In this document: in pieces, positions 34,980-43,105 of the stretch
Layout of the letters: every line of letters starts with the position of its first letter
Numbering within the stretch: position 1 is the first letter of the stretch
Assembly: GCF_020091585.1 (NCBI RefSeq)
Contig: NZ_CP083582.1
Location: 6,768,536 to 6,832,535, forward strand
Reading direction: 5' to 3'
Source of the DNA: Kovacikia minuta CCNUW1
GTDB taxonomy: Bacteria; Cyanobacteriota; Cyanobacteriia; Leptolyngbyales; Leptolyngbyaceae
Length of the DNA: 64,000 bases
Program-made: the position numbers and the translations under genes
Notes under the pieces: generated by a model
Told to the model about the DNA's origin: nothing
The model's database searches: none
The model's input: only the letters and a program-made list of their open reading frames with translations

Positions 34980-36119
34980 TTAGGAAGCCTTCGTCGCTCC
35001 GCTGGGGCATTGCTCCTGGTTCGCGATACCCGAAACAGGAATGATGGGAGGGATCATGGAGGGTGACTTGGATTCGCAGATGGTAGAATCTGGTTTTTCC
35101 GCGCCCGATTCCGGTTGGGTTAGAAACACAATGGCAGTAAAACTATTTAAGCCTTTTGCTTTTGGAGCGGCGGTTAGCTGAGCTTGTTTTTTATTTAAGA
35201 GTGTCAGTTTATAGGTGTAATTGTAGCTCTGGGAAATGATCGAAGCCGATCGCTCCAAATCCTCCAGATTCGTGGCAAATCGATTATTTTTTGTGTAGTA
35301 ATCAACCTGCGCTTGATTCATTTTTTCCAAATAGGTTTTGGCTGCTTTCTGTTGCTTTAAAGCATCCTGATCGACAGCCGAATCGGCAGGTGACTGGGCA
35401 GCTAAATTACTGGCTTGCAAAGCACCCGATTTTCCAGAAAAACCTCCTGCGTAGGCAGCAATGACCGCAAAGATGACTCCCAGGAAAAATGCTGGAAGGG
35501 TAATGAGGGTTAACGCTGCTAGAAACCGGGAAGGACGGACTCTAGGTGGGAAAACACCTTTGGGTAAAGGGATTTGGGAAGTAACCCGTTCTGTTGCCGT
35601 TAACAGATGATTAAGTTGAGATTGCATGCGGGGAACCAGACCTCCAGATGTTTTCCGGAGGCGCTTTAAATACCCGTTTGGGAGGATACCCTGATGATTC
35701 AGGGCGTTGTGATTAACTGACCTGCGCCCACGGGGCTGGATGGTTTCAGGAGCATCGGCAACCCTAGCCTGAGTCTCGGTTTGAAGGGTATCCTTTGTTA
35801 AAAAGTCTTCAGAATTCCTGGATATTGAAGAAACTTCAAACTCTTCAGTCCAAATCGGTAAATCTTCCCCAACTTTTTTTCCGTAAACCTTTACGACCTG
35901 AATTGATTGAAGCCCCAAATTGATTAACCCTTTACGGGTAAAACTGACCAGAGTTTGTTGATTTAAAAGTCGGGTCGAACTTAGAAAGACATGCAGACAA
36001 TTATTCCTGATCTCTGCTTCGGCGGTCACACCTTTGGGTTGAAGGGCAAGATTCATCAGTGTTGCGATCGCTTCTGGATCACCCTGTTTCGCAAATTCCA
36101 GGAGGTTAGGCTGAGTCAT
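34980..36119 (-). CDS. Membrane protein with type IV pilin-like G/H C-terminal domain
   Basis: A 379-residue protein with a soluble N-terminal region (ANQ-like FAKQGDPEAIATLMNLALQP, then beta strands to about residue 90), a basic linker, one membrane segment (FLAALTLITLPAFFLGVIFA, near residue 205), and a C-terminal domain with AKTYLEKMNQAQVDYYTKNN, RFATNLEDLERSA and SYNYTYKLTL. The last pattern matches the type IV pilin-like G/H family of cyanobacteria, where an N-terminal pilin helix normally comes first. Here the pilin-like part is placed at the C-terminus after a separate domain. The start at ATG 36119 is preferred to GTG 36131. Localisation: inner membrane with the pilin-like part outside (inference). 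Confidence 0.72.
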   Translation of the reverse strand: MTQPNLLEFAKQGDPEAIATLMNLALQPKGVTAEAEIRNNCLHVFLSSTRLLNQQTLVSFTRKGLINLGLQSIQVVKVYGKKVGEDLPIWTEEFEVSSISRNSEDFLTKDTLQTETQARVADAPETIQPRGRRSVNHNALNHQGILPNGYLKRLRKTSGGLVPRMQSQLNHLLTATERVTSQIPLPKGVFPPRVRPSRFLAALTLITLPAFFLGVIFAVIAAYAGGFSGKSGALQASNLAAQSPADSAVDQDALKQQKAAKTYLEKMNQAQVDYYTKNNRFATNLEDLERSASIISQSYNYTYKLTLLNKKQAQLTAAPKAKGLNSFTAIVFLTQPESGAEKPDSTICESKSPSMIPPIIPVSGIANQEQCPSGATKAS

Positions 36120-36341
36120 AGGAAAGACCACGAAAAAAAGTCGGAGTGAACAACTTCAAACAGCGAATTTACTATTCAGAATACTCGCAAAATTGAAATT
36201 GGTTCATCTATATTGCTAGACCCTGATGTTAGTTTAGTAACCCGTTTAGAGAAGGATGAGGCAGGGGGGATAAGAACTCAGGTTTGGGGTGAACCCTTAC
36301 GGCGGTAGAATTCTTCTTGGTAACTCCATAGGGCTACTCGT

Positions 36342-36797
36342 ATGGTGATTGATCCGCAAGAGGTTCCCGATAGCACAGGTACACTTTACCCAGAACCATT
36401 CAAGTCACGGGTGGCAGGACGGGTGAAGAAACGCCTGGGCAATGCCGTCGGGCTAAAGAACTTTGGTGTAAATTTGACTACACTAAAGCCAGGAAACTGT
36501 TCTGCTTTGAGGCACTGGCATACCAAACAAGATGAGTTTATCTATGTTCTAGACGGTGAAATAACCCTCATTACCAATGATGGGGAGCAGGTCTTGAAAC
36601 CAGGGATGGTAGCGGGGTTTCCAGCAGGGGAGGCAAATGGGCACCATTTAATCAATCGTTCTGGTACTACGGCTGTTTATTTGGAGGTGGGCGATCGCAC
36701 TGCCGACGATGAAGTGACCTATCCTGATGACGATTTAATTGCAAACTACAGCCCTAATGGGTGGGTCTTTACTCATAAAGATGGGAGTGCCTACTAG
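36342..36797 (+). CDS. Cupin-domain protein
   Basis: A 151-residue single-cupin protein. Metal-binding residues of motif 1 are visible in SALRHWHTKQDEFIYVLDGE and the second motif in GFPAGEANGHHLINRSGT. The fold is the conserved six-stranded beta barrel. Cupins of this type bind a metal and act on small substrates or sense them; nothing identifies the substrate here. It lies between two divergent spaces; 110 bases separate it from the GH57 gene on the same strand. Confidence 0.88.
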   Translation: MVIDPQEVPDSTGTLYPEPFKSRVAGRVKKRLGNAVGLKNFGVNLTTLKPGNCSALRHWHTKQDEFIYVLDGEITLITNDGEQVLKPGMVAGFPAGEANGHHLINRSGTTAVYLEVGDRTADDEVTYPDDDLIANYSPNGWVFTHKDGSAY

Positions 36798-36945
36798 CCT
36801 ACTAATATCAAAATCCTACTGAATGGGCCTTTAACGTTGACAGGTTCATTCATCACTCCTTGAGTCGCCATTTCGCTTTACAATCTTGGGCAACCCTTGA
36901 TTTTCATTGATTTACATCAAGACCATTCCCTACCGCCGAGTCCCT

Positions 36946-38535
36946 ATGAGTATTGGATACCTTGCCCTTGTTCTGCATGCCCATCTGCCCTTTGTTCGCC
37001 ACCCGGAGAGTGACTATGTGCTCGAAGAGGAATGGCTCTATGAGGCAATTACAGAAACCTACATTCCTCTGCTCCAGGTCTTTGAAGGATTGAAACGGGA
37101 CGGGGTAGACTTCAAGATCACGATGAGCATGACACCCCCCCTGGTGTCCATGCTGCTCGACCCGCTGTTGCAAGAGCGCTACGATGCCCACCTCGCCAAG
37201 CTGGAAGAACTGGCAGAGATGGAAATGGAGCGCAATGCTTTTAATGGGCACCTGCGCTATCTGGCGGAGCACTACGCTAAAGAATTTAACCAGGTGCGTG
37301 TGGTCTGGGAGAAGTACGATCGCAACCTGGTCAAGGCATTTAACCAATTTGCCGAAAGTAATAACCTGGAAATTATTACTTGCGGTGCAACCCACGGTTA
37401 TCTGCCCTTGATGAAAATGTATCCCCAGGCGGTCTGGGCGCAAATCAAGGTTGCCTGTGAGCACTACGAGCAAACCTTTGGGCGTCCGCCTAAGGGCATC
37501 TGGCTACCAGAGTGCGCCTACTACGAAGGCGTCGAACGGATGTTGGCGGATGCCGGACTGCGCTATTTCTTAACCGATGGACATGGGATTCTTTATGCTC
37601 GCCCCCGTCCCCGCTTTGGCACCTACGCCCCTATCTTCACGCCTACAGGGGTTGCCGCATTCGGGCGAGATCACGAATCTTCCCAGCAGGTGTGGTCCTC
37701 AGAGGTAGGCTACCCCGGCGCGATCGAATACCGCGAATTTTACCGGGATTTGGGTTGGGATGCCGAGTATGAATACATCAAACCCTACGTCATGCCGAAT
37801 GGTCAGCGGAAAAATGTGGGGATTAAATACCACAAGATTACCGGCAAAGGCTTGGGTCTGGGCGACAAGCAACTTTATGATCCCTACTGGGCACGGGAGC
37901 GGGCGGCAGAACATGCCAGTAACTTTAACTACAACCGGGAACGCCAGGTAGAGCACCTGTACGGCATCATGCAGCGTAAGCCCATCATCGTTTCACCCTA
38001 TGATGCGGAACTATTTGGGCACTGGTGGTATGAGGGTCCCTGGTTCATCGATTACCTGTTCCGCAAATCCTGGTTTGACCAGCACACCTTTGAAATGACC
38101 CACCTGGCAGACTACTTGAGAATGAACCCAACCCAACAGGTGTGCATGCCATCCCAGTCCAGTTGGGGCTTTAAGGGTTTCCACGAATACTGGTTGAATG
38201 ATACCAACGCCTGGATTTATCCCCATCTGCACAAAGCAACCGAGCGCATGATCGATCTGGCAATCCAGGAACCCGCCGATGAGCTGCAATGGCGGGCAAT
38301 GAACCAGGCAGCACGGGAACTGTTGTTGGCACAATCGTCTGACTGGGCATTTATTATGCGAACCGGGACAATGGTTCCCTATGCAGTGCGGCGCACCCGA
38401 TCGCACCTGATGCGCTTCCACAAGCTCTATGACGAAGTAAAGCAGGGCAAGATCGATTCTGGCTGGTTAGAAAAAGTTGAGGCGATCGATAACATCTTTC
38501 CCCAGGTCAACTATCGAGTTTACCGACCTGTGTAA
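36946..38535 (+). CDS. GH57 alpha-1,4-glucan branching enzyme
   Basis: A 529-residue glycoside hydrolase family 57 protein, typical of the branching enzyme group with a C-terminal DUF1957 domain. GH57 motifs: HAHLPFVRHP (motif 1), CGATHGYLPL (motif 2), the nucleophile Glu in GIWLPECAYYEGVE (motif 3), and PYDAELFGHWWYEGP with the acid/base Asp (motif 4), then QPSQSSWGFKG-type and WIYPHLHKATERMI in the C-terminal helical part. It makes alpha-1,6 branches in glycogen. A frame 13 codons longer exists, but ATG 36946 begins the family sequence MSIGYLALVLHAHLP. It follows the cupin gene and ends before a repeat-rich stretch. Confidence 0.93.
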   Translation: MSIGYLALVLHAHLPFVRHPESDYVLEEEWLYEAITETYIPLLQVFEGLKRDGVDFKITMSMTPPLVSMLLDPLLQERYDAHLAKLEELAEMEMERNAFNGHLRYLAEHYAKEFNQVRVVWEKYDRNLVKAFNQFAESNNLEIITCGATHGYLPLMKMYPQAVWAQIKVACEHYEQTFGRPPKGIWLPECAYYEGVERMLADAGLRYFLTDGHGILYARPRPRFGTYAPIFTPTGVAAFGRDHESSQQVWSSEVGYPGAIEYREFYRDLGWDAEYEYIKPYVMPNGQRKNVGIKYHKITGKGLGLGDKQLYDPYWARERAAEHASNFNYNRERQVEHLYGIMQRKPIIVSPYDAELFGHWWYEGPWFIDYLFRKSWFDQHTFEMTHLADYLRMNPTQQVCMPSQSSWGFKGFHEYWLNDTNAWIYPHLHKATERMIDLAIQEPADELQWRAMNQAARELLLAQSSDWAFIMRTGTMVPYAVRRTRSHLMRFHKLYDEVKQGKIDSGWLEKVEAIDNIFPQVNYRVYRPV

Positions 38536-38788
38536 TTTTAGCGATAGCAGGTGATAGGTGGCAGGGAACCAAGATCCCATCTATTCCCTAGCCCCTAATT
38601 CCTAGAACGCCGGTACAGAAACCGGGTTTCTTCTCTGAGATGCTCAAGTTTTGTTGAATATCCTCACCAGAAACCCGGTTTCTCGAAATACTGTACCGAT
38701 GCTCTAGCCCCTAACTCCTGACCCCTAACGAGTACTGGACCCCCCAGTTCCCTTGCGGGGTCCCCCTTTGTTAGGAGGACTGTAAGCG
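38536..38788. repeat. Gene-free stretch with a large palindromic element (family D)
   Basis: 38610-38699 has arms CGGTACAGAAACCGGGTTTC and AGAAACCCGGTTTCTCGAAATACTGTACCG, about 35 bases apart, flanked by ccccta-type heptads. 38730-38770 holds a second small palindrome of GGACCCC/GGGGTCC type. Confidence 0.7.
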
Positions 38789-39018
38789 ATGACCGAAGCA
38801 TCCTTTAAGGTGTTGCCCTCAGGGTTAGAACCGCTTTCAGCTTGCCATCCTTCCCCCAGGTGGCTGCTTGCGGCTGGAGCGGTGTCAGAAAGGGCACTGT
38901 CTACCAACGCAATATCCCTGGTGCGAATAGCGACCTTAAACGCTACCCCCATCCCAAGCATGCATAGCTGTGAACCGAGCACTAATACCGTTACACCCAC
39001 TCCAGAGAAGGCACCCAT
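38725..39018 (-). CDS. Possible small membrane protein, 97 aa (uncertain)
   Basis: From ATG 39018 the frame gives MGAFSGVGVTVLVLGSQLCM, LGMGVAFKVAIRTRDIALVD, then an Ala/Ser/Gly-rich hydrophilic tail. The first 35 residues would form one or two membrane helices. The last 25 residues (SPPNKGGPRKGTGG) are encoded by a palindromic repeat of a kind that is usually intergenic. There is no good RBS, and a plus-strand frame covers the same bases. It is listed because it is the only plausible gene in a 900-base gap, but I would not rely on it. Confidence 0.3.
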   Translation of the reverse strand: MGAFSGVGVTVLVLGSQLCMLGMGVAFKVAIRTRDIALVDSALSDTAPAASSHLGEGWQAESGSNPEGNTLKDASVIAYSPPNKGGPRKGTGGSSTR

Positions 39019-39039
39019 AAAGGCAAACAATCACAATTA

Positions 39040-39341
39040 ATTGATTCAATTGTATGGGTTGCTTTCTTGATTGACCAGGTTTTACTGAATTTCACCGATG
39101 TTTTTTGTGCCCAAGATCGCTAGTGGGTCATGTAAAACCGAGGAAACTCGTGAGTGGGATTACAATTACCCGACCGGGTACTTGACGATTACAGAAATCC
39201 TTTGATACGGTCAGAATACACAAGGCAATGAATGCCTCCCAGTTTTCCACCCGTTTCCCAAATGTTTAGCAACCGATTTTATTTTTGGCGTCCTACGGTT
39301 CACTTGGAGTGAAGCCAGTTTCAACTGAGCATTTCCCAGGT
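39040..39341. other. Gene-free stretch, possible small RNA before a terminator
   Basis: Unique, non-repetitive sequence with a short ACCCGACCGGGT palindrome at about 39167. Possible -35/-10-like words (TTGACG at 39182, then GATACG) would start a transcript that ends at the terminator 39343-39374. No coding frame seen. Weakly supported. Confidence 0.35.
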
Positions 39342-39342
39342 G

Positions 39343-39374
39343 AGCCGCAGTAACCAGTCTGCGGCTTTTTAATG
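39343..39374 (+). terminator. Hairpin terminator upstream of the aroF leader
   Basis: AGCCGCAG TAACCAGT CTGCGGCT followed by TTTTAAT. Perfect 8-bp GC-rich stem, 8-base loop. It ends a transcript that lies before the aroF leader. Confidence 0.8.
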
Positions 39375-39428
39375 CCCCATTTCAATGCCCCAGGCATGTT
39401 TCTCCAAATTTTCCTCAAGCAAAGCGCA

Positions 39429-39491
39429 ATGACAAAGTTAATGAGTTGGTTTTTTGGCTTTTATTTTTGGACCAGGGAACATTCCGGGTAG
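39429..39491 (+). CDS. Aromatic-rich leader peptide of the DAHP synthase gene
   Basis: A 20-codon frame whose product is MTKLMSW followed by FFGFYFWTREHSG: two Trp, four Phe and one Tyr within residues 7-14, a concentration of the three end products of the pathway that aroF starts. ATG 39429 and an in-frame ATG 39441 are both possible starts; the RBS is weak. The stop is at 39489-39491. Immediately downstream are an alternative pair of stems and a terminator (39482-39545). This is the arrangement of ribosome-mediated transcription attenuation: stalling at aromatic codons favours the antiterminator, while reaching the stop codon covers it. Confidence 0.65.
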   Translation: MTKLMSWFFGFYFWTREHSG

Positions 39492-39545
39492 ATTTTTCAC
39501 GCATGTGTTTGTCTAGCCCGGAGCCAAAAAGGTTTCGGGCTTTTT
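39482..39545 (+). promoter_or_regulatory. Predicted attenuator: antiterminator and terminator of aroF
   Basis: Terminator: AGCCCGGA (39515-39522) pairs with TTTCGGGCT (39533-39541), one wobble, followed by TTTTTG. Antiterminator: TTCCGGGT (39482-39489), which overlaps the end of the leader peptide gene, pairs with AGCCCGGAG's core (39516-39523; six Watson-Crick and two G-T pairs) and so uses up the left arm of the terminator. A ribosome at the leader stop codon would block this pairing; one stalled at the Trp/Phe/Tyr codons would not. Confidence 0.6.
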
Positions 39546-39596
39546 GTTTTGCTCCCTGTCCCCTACCCCCTACCCCCTACTTACAAGGAGTTTCAA

Positions 39597-40475
39597 ATGT
39601 TGGAAGCTAAATTAGTCAGTCAATCCCACCCCAATCATCGCAGCCTGATCCGTCTGTCTGAGCAGGTTGCGATCGGGGGCAATGGTATTGTCATCATCGG
39701 CGGTCCCTGTACGGTCGAGAGTCAGGAACAGATGGAACAGATTGCCAGCCGTCTTGCCAGCGTTCCAGTTCAAGCCCTGAGGGGAGGTGTGTATAAGCCA
39801 CGCACCTCCCCTTATTCGTTTCAAGGGCATGGTGTAGATGGGCTGAAAATTCTGGCGCAGGTGCGCCAACGGTATGGCATGCCTGTGGTGACAGAGGTGA
39901 TGTCGATCGCCCAAATTGAACCCGTCGCTGCCTACACCGATATGCTCCAGGTCGGCAGTCGCAACATGCAAAATTTCGAGTTGCTGAAGGCGTTGGGTGA
40001 AGTCAACAAGCCGATTTTGCTGAAGCGGGGGCTGTCGGCAACCATTGAGGAATTTGTCATGGCAGCGGAGTACATCCTGGCACACGGCAACCCAAATGTG
40101 GTGTTGTGCGAACGGGGAATCCGCAGTTTCGATCCCTACACCCGCAATGTGCTGGATCTGGGAGCGGTGGTAGCTTTGCGCCAGTTGACCCACCTGCCGG
40201 TGATTGTGGACCCCAGCCATGCCGCTGGCAAGCGGGAACTGGTGCCCGACCTGGCACGCGCCGCGATCGCCTGTGGGGCAGATGGTTTGATTATCGAATG
40301 CCACCCGGAGCCGGAAAAATCGGTTTCCGATGCCCGTCAGGCACTTTCGTTGGAAGACATGGTGGCGCTGGTGGAAAGTGTGGAGCCGATCACCACAGCG
40401 GTTGGACGCACATTAAGCAGAAATAACCTCCAACCCATCACCGGGTCTAATCTTCCCCAAATACTCGCTGCTTAA
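39597..40475 (+). CDS. aroF: 3-deoxy-7-phosphoheptulonate (DAHP) synthase
   Basis: First enzyme of the shikimate pathway: phosphoenolpyruvate plus erythrose 4-phosphate to DAHP. The 292-residue protein belongs to the short AroF/KdsA-like (Ibeta) group: GGPCTVESQEQM, LRGGVYKPRTSPYSFQG (PEP and E4P site), LLKRGLSATIEEFVMAAEYI, and the metal ligands in VIVDPSHAAGKRELV and IECHPEPEKSVSD. No ACT or chorismate-mutase regulatory domain is attached. The start at ATG 39597 has AAGGAG 6 nt upstream; a longer frame from 39549 is repeat-encoded. It lies downstream of a leader peptide and attenuator that predict control by aromatic amino acids. Confidence 0.95.
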   Translation: MLEAKLVSQSHPNHRSLIRLSEQVAIGGNGIVIIGGPCTVESQEQMEQIASRLASVPVQALRGGVYKPRTSPYSFQGHGVDGLKILAQVRQRYGMPVVTEVMSIAQIEPVAAYTDMLQVGSRNMQNFELLKALGEVNKPILLKRGLSATIEEFVMAAEYILAHGNPNVVLCERGIRSFDPYTRNVLDLGAVVALRQLTHLPVIVDPSHAAGKRELVPDLARAAIACGADGLIIECHPEPEKSVSDARQALSLEDMVALVESVEPITTAVGRTLSRNNLQPITGSNLPQILAA

Positions 40476-40677
40476 TGGTTGACCTGTTCCAGGTTAAACG
40501 TTTCCACAAACTGGGAAAACTATGGCAGTAAGGATGAGGGATGAGGGATGGGGGATGAGGGATGAAGTCAAAGACGATAACATCAAGGCGATTGGGTTCG
40601 CTCAGGAAAATCTCAAGCATTTTGCGAATCGGAATCGCAGATTGGAAATGAAGCTGAGCGAACCCCAGAGGGCACTG

Positions 40678-41841
40678 ATGAAGCGAACGTTTTTGATGGG
40701 AATGGCGATCGTGCTGTGCAATGGCATTTTTGCCCTATCTTTACCCATTTTGTCTTTGGCAGACGAGTCCAATCCCAAGCAAACGGATCAGGCAAAATCC
40801 CAACCTGAGATGATTTACGCCGGAGATTTTTCTGAGGGATTAGCAGCCGTAAAAATTGGCGAAAAATATGGCTATATCGATCGCACAGGAAACCTGATTA
40901 TCCAACCCAAATTCGATTATGCCGGAAGCTTTTCTGAAGGTTTGGCTGTAGTAGGAAAAGAAGGAGAGCCTGAAAAGTGGGGATACATTGACAAAGCTGG
41001 AAAACTTGCAATTCCCTTCAAATTTGATGAGGCAGGTAAATTCTTTGAAGGTTTAGCACAGATACGAGTTGGTAAAGACTATCGTTCCACTACTTATATT
41101 AATAAATTCGGAGAAATTGTTCTTCGCATTGAGAAAGAGGTTTTCGGTTTTTCTGAAGGAATCGCAAGGGTTTGCGAACCTCCGAAATACCCTAAAGCAC
41201 CTTGTCAATACAGCTATATTGATAAATCCGGAGCATCAGTTTTTTCCCCTCAAGTTGATGCATTTGGGAGATTTTCTGAAGGGTTAGCAGAGGCAAGAGG
41301 AAAGAATGGTGGGATTGGTTACATTGATAAGACAGGTAAGTTTATTGTACAACCAAAATTTTTACGCACTGACTCATTCTCTGAAGGTTTAGCAAAAGCT
41401 GCAATTTCTGTAGAGCAAGTGTGTCAGCGAGGGGGAGGGCTTTGTATGAATCAGGAGAAATGGGGGTATATCGACAAGACAGGCGAGTTTGTTATCAAAC
41501 CTCAATTTTTTGAAGCAGAGAAGTTTTCTAATGGATTAGCGCGAGTCAGAGTAAATGGTCGGTGGGGCTACATCGATAAAACTGGAACCTTTGTGATTCC
41601 ACCTCAATTTGATCAGGCTCAGGATTTCTCGGAGGGTTTAGCCTTCGTCCTACAAGAACCAGATTGTCCGGGTAATTCGGTTGATCATAAAACCAATAAA
41701 GAAGGCTTTATTGATCAAACGGGAAAGGTTGTGATTCCTGTTAAGTATGATCGCGAGATGGATATTCGCTGGGCATTCGGCTGCAATCCAGACTTTACTG
41801 AACCACCAAAAACCGAAGTATCCAAAAGCCCTTTCTTTTAA
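40678..41841 (+). CDS. Exported WG-repeat protein
   Basis: A 387-residue protein with a signal peptide (TFLMGMAIVLCNGIFALSLP) followed by about eight WG/KWG beta repeats, each with a core such as FSEGLAAVKIGEKYGYIDRTG, WGYIDKAGKLAIPFKFDEAG, GYIDKTGKFIVQPKF. WG repeats form beta-sheet proteins of unclear function in bacteria. The chosen start has AGAGGG 7 nt upstream and begins the signal sequence. A frame 52 codons longer (from 40522) starts with translated heptads (MRDEGWGMRDE) and is probably not used. It lies 200 bases after aroF and may have its own promoter. Confidence 0.85.
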   Translation: MKRTFLMGMAIVLCNGIFALSLPILSLADESNPKQTDQAKSQPEMIYAGDFSEGLAAVKIGEKYGYIDRTGNLIIQPKFDYAGSFSEGLAVVGKEGEPEKWGYIDKAGKLAIPFKFDEAGKFFEGLAQIRVGKDYRSTTYINKFGEIVLRIEKEVFGFSEGIARVCEPPKYPKAPCQYSYIDKSGASVFSPQVDAFGRFSEGLAEARGKNGGIGYIDKTGKFIVQPKFLRTDSFSEGLAKAAISVEQVCQRGGGLCMNQEKWGYIDKTGEFVIKPQFFEAEKFSNGLARVRVNGRWGYIDKTGTFVIPPQFDQAQDFSEGLAFVLQEPDCPGNSVDHKTNKEGFIDQTGKVVIPVKYDREMDIRWAFGCNPDFTEPPKTEVSKSPFF

Positions 41842-41850
41842 GCTGATTTG

Positions 41851-42040
41851 AGCAAAATTAAGTAAGTAGGCTTAATTTTCGTAGGATGGGTTAGCGTAGC
41901 GTAACCCATGCGGGTGTTGGGTTTCATTCTTCAACCCAACCGGCGTTATAAAGACAGGGGGCTACCCTATTTCTACCAAAGCATTGATGATTATAACCAG
42001 GCTGTTGACAACCCATTTGGTTGTATAGACAGGGGGCTAC
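41851..42040. repeat. Direct repeat E copy 1 (left of the MazEF module)
   Basis: About 190 bases: GCAAAATTAAGTAAGTAGG ..., a family B palindrome at 41881-41943, then two tandem units containing AGACAGGGGGCTAC. It matches 42919-43105 closely over its full length in the same orientation, so the toxin-antitoxin genes lie between two direct repeats. Confidence 0.8.
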
Positions 42041-42338
42041 TTGCCAGGTCTATCACTAAGTTTTCTCTGGTAGATTAACATTCGTGGATATGCGTTTCTC
42101 ATAAGACGTAAAGTCAAGGCTATTCGCGAAATGGAGAAATATCTTTCCTTCTATTCTTGTCGCCTAGCGGAGGCTTTATGGAGGGAAGAAATTCGCGAAC
42201 GCTTCACTAAATCGTTAAGAATATCACCCACTGAGCAGTTTGTTTCAATAGTTTTTGGTGCTGTATTTTTGGCAGTAACAAGCCGCCTTCCCACCTATTG
42301 CGCTACTATTGGTAGGAAGATAGTTGCTTACCAACGGT

Positions 42339-42569
42339 ATGACCATGCAGGCTGAAAAACTATCCGTTTCGTTGCCCAGTCCTTTAGTTCAGTTTATTGA
42401 AGACTACAAAATGGCTCACCACTGCCGATCTCGTTCTCAAGTGATTGAACTCGCCTTAGAATTGCTGCGGCTGCAAGAGTTAGAAGACGCTTACCGACAG
42501 GCAGCTCAAGAAGTTGAGCCAACCTGGGATGCGGCGATCGCAGATGGGTTGAGCGATGAAACGTGGTGA
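42339..42569 (+). CDS. Ribbon-helix-helix antitoxin (MazE/ParD-like)
   Basis: A 76-residue protein from ATG 42339, six residues after an earlier possible start. The N-terminal beta strand EKLSVSLPSPLVQFIEDY and the helix QVIELALELLRLQELEDAY match an RHH DNA-binding fold, and a C-terminal acidic tail (EPTWDAAIADGLSDETW) would cover the toxin. It would repress its own operon with the toxin as co-repressor. It overlaps the toxin gene by 14 bases, the usual order for such modules (antitoxin first). Confidence 0.85.
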   Translation: MTMQAEKLSVSLPSPLVQFIEDYKMAHHCRSRSQVIELALELLRLQELEDAYRQAAQEVEPTWDAAIADGLSDETW

Positions 42570-42894
42570 AATCTACTATGCCAACCTTAATCCAACAGTT
42601 GGCTCTGAAACAGCAAAACGGCGTCCGGTTTTGCTGATTAGTAACGATGCGAACAATCGCGCTGCCAATACAGTGACCATCTTGCCAATCACCTCGAATG
42701 TGAATCGGGTTTATCCCTTTGAGGTACTGATCCAGCCGCAGGATAGTGGTTTACCCAAACCTTCAAAGGTTCAGGCACAGCAGATCCGAACCATTTCCAC
42801 TCAACGCCTTGAAACAACGGTGGTAGGTAGCTTGAGTGAAGAAACAATGGCATTGATCGATGCTGCACTGAAACTCCACCTGGCACTCGATTAG
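42556..42894 (+). CDS. mazF: MazF/PemK family mRNA interferase toxin
   Basis: A 112-residue toxin with the MazF core MKRGEIYYANLNPTVGSETA, KRRPVLLISNDANN, VTILPITSNV and KVQAQQIRTISTQRLE. MazF proteins cleave single-stranded mRNA at short motifs; the cognate antitoxin is the RHH protein 14 bases upstream. Reading frame is intact, in contrast to the second toxin (56303). The module is bounded by two direct repeats, so it may have been inserted or could be excised by recombination between them. Confidence 0.93.
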   Translation: MKRGEIYYANLNPTVGSETAKRRPVLLISNDANNRAANTVTILPITSNVNRVYPFEVLIQPQDSGLPKPSKVQAQQIRTISTQRLETTVVGSLSEETMALIDAALKLHLALD

Positions 42895-42918
42895 AGTTTG
42901 GACGTTATGGAATGAAGC

Positions 42919-43105
42919 GCAAAATTAAGGAGGTGGGTTTAATTTTTGGAGGATGAGTTAGCGTAGCGTAACCCATGCGGATGTTGGGTTTCATTCTTCA
43001 ACCCAATCTACGTTGTAAAGACAGGGTACTACCCTACTTCTACCAGGACATTGATGATTATAAACAGGCTGTTGACAACCCATTTGGTTGTAGAGACAGG
43101 GTGCT
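42919..43105. repeat. Direct repeat E copy 2 (right of the MazEF module)
   Basis: Close copy of 41851-42040. Its minus strand encodes the last about 45 residues of the neighbouring hypothetical protein (RVLAPCLYNQMGCQQPVYNH, CPGRSRVVPCLYN). Confidence 0.8.

Noticed and set aside
41930-42050. CRISPR-like spacing of AGACAGGG..CTAC units near 41950 and 42025
   Set aside because: Only two units per copy, no conserved spacer-repeat pattern and no cas genes; it is part of direct repeat E.
42131-42355. A 74-codon plus-strand frame before the antitoxin
   Set aside because: No RBS, no recognisable fold, and it overlaps the antitoxin start; probably chance.
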